A stretch of DNA of 64,000 bases from Pseudofabraea citricarpa (Eukaryota > Ascomycota > Leotiomycetes > Helotiales > Dermateaceae). Location: positions 62,001 to 126,000 of the forward strand of contig JAPWGK010000013.1 of the NCBI GenBank assembly GCA_029641185.1. Direction: 5' to 3'. Position 1 is the stretch's first letter. Every line of letters begins with the position of its first letter. Made by a program: the position numbers and the translations under genes. Below the pieces are notes generated by a model. That model did not search any database. It saw nothing but the letters and a program-made list of their open reading frames with translations, and was not told the DNA's origin. Positions 56,009 to 64,000 of the stretch are shown piece after piece.

Positions 56009-57203
56009 CTACTCAGATCCGGCTGCTGGAGGTATAGGTGTAGAATCTGGGGCGTCATCGATTTTTAGATCATCAAGGTTCAGACGCTTGCTCTCTTTCC
56101 GCATCTCTCTTTGTAACTGCTGCACAGCCTTGGTGTGTTTTTTACTCTTTTCATGTGCCTGATACTGCTTCTCACTCTTGAACGTCTTTCCACACACAAC
56201 ACATTCAATATGCTCGACTTCAGACTCATCAGACTCCTCCGATTCTCCAAACACGTAATCTTCTTCTCGGCCATGCTCATGAATAACCCCGGTTATTGTG
56301 GTTTCGGCCAGGTTGAGCTTCGCAAGATTTGCTGCTCTGGATCTGGCTCTTTGTGCTTCTGCTATGTCTCGAAGCACCTTCTCTCGATCGGCTATAGATT
56401 GTGAATTTGGCACATATCTTGGGTCCCGCTTGCGCATGAATGCTACAAGAGATCGGACGGCATCGTTGAATTCACGTATACCCTCATCACGTAGTCTCTT
56501 GTTTTCCTTTTCTATGAGACGTCGTGTACGCCTATCGGGCGCATCTGAGGGTCGGTAAGCGTCGTTCCAAGAGTAACTCTTTTGGGTAGTAAAATTGCTC
56601 CATGTCCTATAAAAGGGTTTGACCACGTCCTCGTAATCATCGGTCGACTCGCCAAAATCAGGGTATTCTAGGAATTCGAGTCCTTCCCAGTCACAAGCTA
56701 CAGCTTCCTCTCGTGCAAGAGTAGCAAACGTTTTTCGAAGGGTTCCGTAAAAGCCGGCAGGGGCATCTGTAAAGGGCATATTCGGGCTGAACCTGCTGAT
56801 CAACCGTACGATGTCCGAGGCACCTGTAAGACGTATGTTGTATTCAAAATGCTCCTCGTTCCCTTGCGCATCGCCCCGCAGTATAGATTCGTGGTGAGAG
56901 TCATACCAGGATCGTTCTTGCGGGTCGGAAAGGACTTGATAGGCAGATTGGACCTCGGCGAACTTTGCAGTAGCACTCTCAGTATCTCCAAAGTTCCTAT
57001 CTGGATGCAACTCGAGAGCTTTTTTTCGGTAGGCTTTTTTTATTCTACATGTGGGTCAGCTTAGTTCTCCAGCAGAGATACACTTCTTACTCGTCATCCG
57101 TCGCCTGGCGTTCAAGTCCAAGTACCTCGTAATAACATGTTTTGGAAGCAGACCCTTGCTGGGAAGTAGAGTCGCCGCCGGCAGAAGACTGCTCCGCTCC
57201 CAT
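56009..57203 (-). CDS. JJJ1: J-domain and zinc-finger protein JJJ1-like, short form
   Basis: Two exons, 57091-57203 and 56009-57044, giving 382 aa. The J domain ([26 protein letters not shown], then HPDRN about 53) is split by the intron after [19 protein letters not shown] and [25 protein letters not shown] follow, as in Jjj1 proteins, then one C2H2 finger [23 protein letters not shown] at about 318-340. Yeast Jjj1 is 590 aa with a second finger and helps recycle the 60S export factor Arx1 in the cytosol. Here the protein stops 40 residues after the first finger and no further exon was found. Confidence 0.88.
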
Positions 57204-57543
57204 CTTGACGCGCGACTGCCTACCAAAGTGTCGATGTTAATATGTGAAGTCCTTTTGAGGCGGGGTGTAAATCAAATGAAACGGGTGGCGGGGATGTAGC
57301 GAAAAGAGGGAAGGATTGCTCCAAGGCGAGAATCTACAAATGATACAGATGATCAGCTCTGGCTAGCATCACGTCAATCGCGATAGGCTAAAACTATAGT
57401 CTCTAGCGCCTGGCACCTGGTGCACCATAGTACAACTCTTGTAACTCTGCAAACTCCACCAGAACCCGATCATCAACCCATGCTCCAAGCAGCGAGCATC
57501 CATTACACGCCCTCGATCTATTTCATTCGCCTCGGTCGACACA
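57204..57543. promoter_or_regulatory. JJJ1/PPTase divergent promoter
   Basis: 340 bp; ordinary GC content, CT-rich near the PPTase start. No motif stands out. Confidence 0.35.
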
Positions 57544-58696
57544 ATGGCTCATGGTAGATCCGATGCTAGGCCCATAATCGTGCAATGGATTATTGATACT
57601 CGGCCGCTGTGGCCTGTTACGCAGACGATAAGCCCGAAAGACCAAGTGCTGGAGTTCAAAGATATTGTATATCTTCTACTAAAAACCCCTTGGTGCAGGA
57701 CATGACTGACGCGAGAAGGCATCGAGAGCACTAGCCTTGCTCCCGTCGACAGAGCGAGCATCCGTTCTACAGTATTACCACGTGAGAGATGCTAAGATGA
57801 GCCTGGCTTCACACCTCTTGAAACACCTTGTTATTACCAAGTATTGTAACGTTCCATGGCCAGAGAGCGTAGTCTCACGTGATAAGAACAAGAAGCCTTG
57901 TTATATTCCAAGCCCGACTCCGCCGGACCAGAAGAGCATCGAATTCAATGTGAGCCACCAGGCGGGGGTTGTATCATTAATCGCAAGTATCGGCTTTGAA
58001 AACAAGGTGGAGGTAGGAACAGATATTGTTTGCGTGAACGAAAGATTGGCTCACGACTATAAATTTATCGAAAAAGAGGGCTTCTTCGCCTGGGTTGATA
58101 TGCACGGCGATGTTTTCGCTCCACGAGAACTTGATGAAATGAAACTCTCCCCAGTGGAGTTGAGCAAAGATGTCTTAAGTACACTACTTCAAGGCTACGG
58201 GAAGTCTCAGATTTCAAGATGCCAATGGCGGAATCAGCAGCTCACCTTTCAAACAGAATATGGGAAAGATGGTAAGCCCCAGACGATAGGTCCTATCAAC
58301 ACCAACGATGTAATAGACGCGAAACTCCGCAGATTCTATGCATTCTGGTGTTTGCGAGAAGCCTATGTCAAGATGACGGGGGAAGCATTGCTAGCTTCTT
58401 GGCTGAGAGACCTCGATTTCAGAGATGTCCATCCCCCGAGTCCGAAAGAAGGGCTGAGCGACCCAGAGTCACTCGTTGAAGGAGAGGCGTTGTCTGAGCT
58501 GAAAATTTTCTTCAAAGAAAGGCAGGTGAACAACGTGGATATGGACCTAAGAGCATTCGGTCAGTTTTTCATGATTGCTGGTGCACTAAGAGTCACAAGA
58601 GAAGAGGATAGGCCAAGAGCCATACTGGGCAGTTGGAGAGCGCTCGAAATTGAGCGAGATGTCCTGGATATCGCCGAAGCCAAGTCGTATATGTGA
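57544..58696 (+). CDS. 4'-phosphopantetheinyl transferase, Sfp/NpgA type
   Basis: Two exons, 57544-57666 and 57716-58696, giving 367 aa. It moves phosphopantetheine from CoA to carrier domains of polyketide synthases, nonribosomal peptide synthetases and the lysine-pathway reductase. Exon 2 begins with an acceptor GACGCGAG|AAG. The substrate region SIEFNVSHQAGVV, the metal motif VGTDIV (about 141-146) and FWCLREAYVKMTGEAL (WxxREAxxK, about 249-264) are intact. Length fits fungal NpgA/CfwA. In filamentous fungi this single enzyme usually serves secondary metabolism and lysine synthesis. It lies about 4 kb from PanC and 5.6 kb from PanK, which make its donor substrate. Confidence 0.93.
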
Positions 58697-58982
58697 TTTA
58701 GCAAAGGTCGAAAATTGTCACCATTGAATCTCTGTACTTAGCCACCCTTGCAATTTTGGATTATTTCCCTCTAAAACTGCCGCCTATCTGATCAATTACA
58801 TATACCTACACAACGCTCCCCGCTGGTGATAGGATAGGCTCTGTGCCGATGAGTGCTCTGCAAAAGAAATCCACTGCTCTATGCTTATCCTTCCATTTGA
58901 AAAGAGCCATTTGGAGGCTGGTGTTTGAAAAAGGAAAACCAATTATACAGAACTTTATATTGCCAGAGAAAGGGCGTGTCTA

Positions 58983-60877
58983 TCATAGTTTCGCCTTCAC
59001 ATCGTTGGGTGCGGCACTAGCTTCCTTGTTAACCACTACATCACCGCCTTTCTCGCCATTGCCAAAGAAAATGACCTCGACTGTCAAGTCGTCTCTGTAT
59101 CTTCTCGAATACGGCGCAGGGAGTGTCAATAAAGCGCACACCATATCCTTATCCTTTCCACCTAGAGCATTTCTGACAAGATGTGTAGCAACATTCTTGT
59201 CTTCTACGACAAATCGAGCATCCTCTCCACCCTTGACACCCCATTGTTGCTGTCGAATGGGGGTCTTCTGGCCATCGCTTTTCTTGTTACCTTTGAGGGC
59301 TTGCTCAACTGGTAGCCCTTTCTGTTGGGAAGAGAACATTTTGACCCATGAGCTTGTAGGATTACCGTTGGCTTCTGCTGACTGCTTCTCAATCCACTGT
59401 CCAACGAGACCAACGACCTCTTCATTAGTTAACATCTCCCAGAGTCCATCGGTGGCCATTACTACAAAATCACCCTTCTCAGGCTCAATCTTGGTAGTTG
59501 TAACCACGGGCTCTGCTGTGACATACGGAGGCGTCCGTAAAAGCTGGGAAGGGGTTCTGCCAAAGAAAGAGGACTTCAACCTTTCTGAGATCTCGCGCGT
59601 CCATTTGTAACTCGCGTCACCAAAAGCACGTGTCGGCTCAAGTCCACCAAGAACACGACCGTTGCGAATCACATTGTCTTCCCCAGGATGTAGTTTACGC
59701 ATTCTCGCTTCTTCGTCTTGATTGCTTCCGGTCTGGTCAACCGAAAGGGGTGTCGCAGCCCACTTTCCACTTTCGCCACGTCGTCCAAGAACTGCTCTGG
59801 AATCTCCGGTGCAAGCGACTCTAAGTAACTTAGAGTCGCTGTCGTAGAAGGAAAGAAGGGCACATGATCCCGATAGTGCAGGTGCAAGCATTTCTGCTGC
59901 AACAAGCTTCGAGTTTGCTTTCAAGACCTTTTCCACGCTCTCATGCACAATTTCGTGGTCAAGGCGAGTGAAACCAGCCTTAATAGCTGTCTCAATAGCT
60001 TCCGATGATGGCGAATTGGTAGATGAATCGGCAAGGGCCGCTTTGTATGTTGAGTTGAGCTCTCGGGCGACGAAGCTGATCAAGACCTGTCGTAACTTCG
60101 CAGACGTCGTCCAACCGCTGTCGATGATTAGTAAACCACCAGGCCAAAACAATCACGAACTTACGAGTGACCATCAAAAACCCCCCAGAACATCCAATCA
60201 CTGCTTGCGTTGCGACCTGTCGTTGCGGTTGCCAACGATTGTGGAAGCTCGATAATCTTCTCAGAGTGATCATCCTCAATGGGGTCGTTGCTAGGTATTT
60301 GTACCACATCATACCGCACAACCCCCTTACCTCTGCCCACAAAGTATGATTCTTCATTTCGACGCAGTTTTTGCGTAGCTTGCTCAGGTGTGAGCATCTC
60401 TAGAACCCTTCGTCCAGCGTTGTCCGTGTCCTTTGAGATAGGCCCTTCGAAATTGATCGTGCCAGTATACAAAGAATCCGGGCCGACCACCACTGCTTTC
60501 CTATCAACCTCCGAGCTGGTCTGGGAGGGTAGCGTCTTAGTAGGATCGATTGGGTTTGAGTAAATGGCCGAGTTCGTCAACCCACGAGTTTGCTGCGCTG
60601 CTGGACCTGGACCGTTAAGCACCTGCCCGCTTCCGTTGCCTTGATATGTGTAGTAGGCGCCGTATCCAACCAACCCAGACACCAGCGCGACCGAGAAACG
60701 TCGAATATACATGGATGGAGGTGAGGTTGGTGGTGCATGCTTTGTATGGCCGGAAGATGCTGAGCGGACGCCTAGCACATAGCTCGAAGATCGAAGCAAT
60801 CCGCCACGAGCACGAAGGAGATGGCGAGATGGACTTTGACGGGTCGTCCTGACTGCTCCCACTATCGCGCGACGCAT
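58983..60877 (-). CDS. PTC5: Mitochondrial PP2C protein phosphatase, PTC5-like (pyruvate dehydrogenase phosphatase)
   Basis: Two exons, 60165-60877 and 58983-60117, giving 615 aa. The longer open frame starts with GTG, so the ATG at 60875-60877 is used. A basic, Ser-rich presequence (to about 45) and a hydrophobic segment (FSVALVSGLVGYGAYYTY, about 60-77) precede the phosphatase. PP2C motifs are VFDGHSG (about 233-239, across the intron), SGSCALLSFYD, CTGDSRAVLG, and VVMATDGLWEML with the metal Asp. Ptc5 dephosphorylates the E1 subunit of pyruvate dehydrogenase in yeast mitochondria. Long insertions in the C-terminal third are typical of this subfamily. Confidence 0.92.
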
Positions 60878-61831
60878 CGAATCTGGCTTCTTGCGGGCTT
60901 CGAGCACTATCTGGGGGGGCCAAGATGTTAGAGGTAGAGGTGGAACAAGCGTCGCGAGATGTTTATTTTAAGGGACGTTTCGCGGACCAGCTCGACAAGG
61001 CACTTGTACTGTCCTGTAGGCTCGGTACAGGTACAGGACTACTACACAAAGCCACGTACTGCGCTGTAGGTACAGAGCGTGGTCAGATGGTTATACATGT
61101 ATTGCTTCGGCTTGGGACGAGTTGTATCATGGCTGCCGTGTCTAGATAACTCATCTACGAGACAGCGAGCATCATTTGGTTCGTCTGGTTGTTCGTGTCC
61201 AGGAGTCAGTCATTATTCAGTATTATTACTAGTAAAGACCTCGGCCGAGGAACTGGTGGAACATCGATGTCTGCTTAGCTGAGTCATCCTGCTGACCATG
61301 TTTGTCACGTGGCACCGGGCGCATCGCAACTCCGCATCCATCCTCCATCAGCCAACTTCGACATCTCCTCATCCATCAACAACACAAAGCCAACGCAATC
61401 AACACTGAACCTTCTCGATGCCTCGTACCTGCTAGACATTAGTCTGGCCGAGCGCAACTTGACACGTCCTCCGCAGCCAACGAAGGATAGCCTCAACCAC
61501 TGTTCTCAGCTTCAACAGGTCCCGTCAACATTACCACCACCCTCCCCACCCCTGCGCCGTGCTGTGCGACAGCATCAGGAGCAGACACGATAGATAGGTT
61601 CCTCCATCCATTTCCAGCGATAGTCGGAGGCATCAAGTTCCTGGCACGCGGTTCAACGAGTCTGAAGAGTACCCCTTTTAAGGTCGTTATCTCCAACAGA
61701 ACACTCGGGTTCAGTCGTCACACGCTTCTACCTCACCGCGGCGCGCGCAACATATTCACTTCCCCATTACAGCTCAGCCAGTTCGTGTTGATACTTCAAA
61801 TCTAGCCTAGGAATTACTTAAGACCGCCAAG
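60878..61831. promoter_or_regulatory. PTC5/MAF1 divergent spacer
   Basis: 954 bp. It contains repeated GTACAGGT/CTGTAGG units at 61000-61075 and GTCACGTGGCACC (CACGTG 61306-61311). The C- and A-rich sequence at 61310-61600 is probably the MAF1 leader; its open frame lacks an ATG start. Confidence 0.4.
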
Positions 61832-62863
61832 ATGAAGTTCCTCCCACTTCGCGACTTCGACGACGTTACGAGCGCCTTGAATTTCGACACACCTGACTGC
61901 CATGTTATTGGTGGTTGCGATCTCTACACTACAAAAGCCGCAGGTTCCGATAAGAAACTCTACCGGAATATTGAGAACGAGCTGGAATCGCAGTACTCAT
62001 CTCTTTTGCGCCTCTCCGCATCCGTCTCCCCCCCAGACGATCTATCATCAGCCGCATCATCGCTCAACTTGTCGCGAGCGAGCCCTTTCGGACCGTTGAG
62101 TGAGATTTCAAGCCGCCGTACATTTGCATACCTTATCGCAACATTGAATGCAAGTCATCCAGACTATGATTTCTCGCATATCCTCAGACCGGCCGACTTT
62201 CGTCGGGAGCGTAGTCTGAAAGCCGTCATTAACATGATTGACTCGACCCTGTACAACATGAGACCTAGCTCTTCAGGTATGACCCTTCAAGTTCCGTCGC
62301 AGACAACATATGTTACGGCTTCTTCTGCTCCCGCGACTAGCCAAGCCTGGGGTCCTCAAATGTGGACTTTGATTGATAAGGAGATAACCCTCAAAGAGTG
62401 CACCGTTTACTGCTGGGCACCTCCGGATGAGCCATTCGATGGTGAAGAGGGCGCAATCTGGAGTTTGAACTACTTTTTTTTCAATAAGGAGCGCAAGCGT
62501 GTCGCGTATATCTATGTTCGAGGCGTCGCTATGATGACCCATAATCCTAGGGTCGGGCACGGAATGACAAAAAGAGGTTCTAGCGCATATGACTCGGGCG
62601 CAAATAAGCGTGCTAAGTACTGGTTGGGTGATCGAGCTGCGGATGTCACTAATAGACAAGACGCAGATTCAGAGGACTCGGAGATCACCATGTGGGCTAA
62701 TGATGATGATTTCGATGATGACAATGACGTCGTTTATGATAGAGACGATTTCTGCGACGACTACGACGATGAAGCTGACGACGAGTCAGATGAGCAGGAT
62801 TACAAAGGGCCGGTACGTGGAGTTAGTGAAGAAATTGCAGCTCGAATGGAAATTGAATACTGA
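61832..62863 (+). CDS. MAF1: Maf1, repressor of RNA polymerase III
   Basis: A single exon of 343 aa. Maf1 binds Pol III and stops tRNA and 5S synthesis when TORC1/PKA signalling drops. The A box starts at residue 1 (MKFLPLRDFDDVTSALNF, then HVIGGCDLYTTKAAGSDKKLY). The conserved RTFAYLIATLNASHPDYDFS and the B/C region with WSLNYFFFNKERKRVAYIYVRG follow. The mobile linker (about 60-95) is Ser rich with likely phosphosites. The C-terminus is a 60-residue Asp/Glu tail (DDDFDDDNDVVYDRDDFCDDYDD), as in other fungal Maf1 proteins. Confidence 0.96.
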   Translation: MKFLPLRDFDDVTSALNFDTPDCHVIGGCDLYTTKAAGSDKKLYRNIENELESQYSSLLRLSASVSPPDDLSSAASSLNLSRASPFGPLSEISSRRTFAYLIATLNASHPDYDFSHILRPADFRRERSLKAVINMIDSTLYNMRPSSSGMTLQVPSQTTYVTASSAPATSQAWGPQMWTLIDKEITLKECTVYCWAPPDEPFDGEEGAIWSLNYFFFNKERKRVAYIYVRGVAMMTHNPRVGHGMTKRGSSAYDSGANKRAKYWLGDRAADVTNRQDADSEDSEITMWANDDDFDDDNDVVYDRDDFCDDYDDEADDESDEQDYKGPVRGVSEEIAARMEIEY

Positions 62864-64000
62864 TCACATTATTGCTTTTCTTGATCCTTAACAGGCAGGC
62901 TTTTGTATGGGTCGACCGTCGCGGCCATATTATGATATGTGGTTTTATGTATTAGGTTCAAACTAGGTGTTGGGTGTAGAATTATCAGGTGTTGCGGCGT
63001 AGGAATTGCTGGACTTGGGGTTGACAGCGTCTTGGGTTGGTGATGAATTTGCAAACGTCCATAGCTTGATTCTAAAATAAATGCCTTGAGCTTGTATGTT
63101 ATGACGTTGAATAGTAAAATATGTTGCAGCGCTTTACTCGAGGCTACCTAAGTAGTCACGTTCACGCCATTTGGTAATATAAAAAAACTCAAGAGTAGCT
63201 CATAGTTCTCAGCGTGTTATCTCGTCATTCCAAAGCAAATAATACTGTCGAAACACCTGGACTACTAAGAAGTGCAAGTGATCGAGCAGTCTAAGTACAT
63301 CGACACATCTATTTTATACGTGACCGTATTTAAGCTAAAGAAACACCCTTGAAAACGTGAATCTAAGACCGATGTTGCTCGGTAAGGTGCAAGACTAAGT
63401 ACGGAAATACGCTGTGCTCGCTAAAGACACAACAAAGGTCAAGTTAGACAAGAACAAGATTCGGGAAGCCTTGCATGATCATGTGGAATTAGAGGAAAGA
63501 AAGAAATGATATTTCAGAGAGGGTGGTTCTTATACCGAGGGCAGCGTAAAAGAAACGGTATTTAAACTTGGTCATTATTGTGGCGACGTAATTCATTTTA
63601 TCGTTCTGAAATGGTATATCGTACTGTGTGTACTATGTACCTAGGTAATGATTCAAGGATTATCGCAAGAAATATCTCTTCATCGCCAGTTACTATGGTT
63701 TGCTATTCGACGCGTCGACGCGTCAACAGAATGACGTGATGTAAATGAATAATAATCCGACTTTTTTTAATTTAGCTCTCATCTCCAAGCTCTACAATAT
63801 CCAAGGGTTTGTGAGGGTTTGTAAAAGCTACCTTATAGGTTGTCCTCACAATCTGGCATACTTTTTTATGTAGTCCATCAATCAATAGAGGTGCAGTGCT
63901 ACAGCTGCTGGTGCTGGTGCTTATCTGATCTGACGCACAGGCCATTGTGATTCTGCCGGTCTTTTCGGGCTGACCGCTCAAAATTATTATATCCTGCAGA
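62864..64000. other. Right-edge region without a recognised gene
   Basis: 1.1 kb, AT-rich (63050-63780). A reverse-strand open frame at 63772-63981 (69 codons) ends in a plausible KPLDIVELGDES C-terminus and may be the last exon of a gene lying to the right, but has no recognisable family. A perfect 16-bp palindrome with two ACGCGT motifs lies at 63709-63724. Confidence 0.35.
63709..63724. promoter_or_regulatory. Tandem ACGCGT motifs in a 16-bp palindrome
   Basis: GACGCGTCGACGCGTC: two MluI cell-cycle-box cores two bases apart in a perfect palindrome. Function unknown. Confidence 0.4.

Noticed and set aside
61309..61593. Forward frame of 94 codons upstream of MAF1
   Set aside because: Starts with GTG rather than ATG and is probably the C/A-rich MAF1 leader.
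62869..63054. Reverse ORF with MAATVDPYKSLPVKDQ start
   Set aside because: Overlaps the MAF1 3' UTR; only 19 residues follow the internal Met and no second exon could be found.

Overview
The window is nuclear DNA of a filamentous ascomycete (Pezizomycotina). The evidence is compact genes with 45-100 bp GT-AG introns, short intergenic spaces, and protein families of fungal type: orotidylate decarboxylase with the long acidic insertion of filamentous fungi, a fungal Gag1-like clamp protein, a CYS3/MetR-type bZIP, an NpgA-type phosphopantetheinyl transferase, GH76 and Zn2Cys6 proteins. The flavour of several proteins suggests Leotiomycetes, but that is an impression and not a test. No rRNA, convincing tRNA, CRISPR, plasmid or viral feature was seen.

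About 34 complete genes and one partial gene (left edge) were found. Most are conserved single-copy housekeeping genes. 0-10 kb: end of an unknown gene, glycine cleavage T protein (GCV1), NMN adenylyltransferase and 3-hydroxyanthranilate dioxygenase (both NAD synthesis, divergent), an FAHD1-type hydrolase, a four-helix membrane protein and siroheme synthase MET8. 10-20 kb: ubiquitin-binding Cue5, a Gag1-like clamp protein, WDR8, a Ups2-like lipid transfer protein and ADE2. 20-30 kb: URA3/pyrG, a calmodulin-like protein, HIS1, COQ4, PDCD5 and choline kinase. 30-40 kb: CYC2-like flavoprotein, GAL7, an unknown Ser/Arg-rich protein and a methyltransferase carrying a coding hexanucleotide repeat. 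40-50 kb: a Zn2Cys6 regulator, a WBP4-like splicing zinc finger, GH76, COQ10, dihydroorotase URA4 and ER J-protein ERJ5. 50-64 kb: pantothenate kinase, pantothenate synthetase, CYS3-like bZIP, JJJ1, phosphopantetheinyl transferase, PTC5-like phosphatase and MAF1.

Functionally the window is rich in cofactor and nucleotide synthesis: NAD (2 genes), CoA and its use (3), ubiquinone (2), siroheme, heme attachment to cytochrome c, pyrimidine (2), purine (1) and histidine (1). Strand orientation alternates more than chance would give, so 26 of 35 genes sit in 13 head-to-head pairs. Three pairs join genes of the same or sister pathways (NMNAT/BNA1, PanK/PanC, ADE2/URA3).

The points that most deserve a second look are an ADE2 intron with no canonical in-frame splice solution, a decayed inverted-repeat element at 47.2-47.6 kb, a 666-nt intron in the CYS3-like bZIP gene that looks like an internal promoter, an 11-nt micro-exon in PDCD5, and a GC-AG intron in MET8. 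Exon boundaries were inferred by hand from splice signals, frame and family conservation. Each multi-exon model was checked to keep frame, but boundaries could be off by a few bases.
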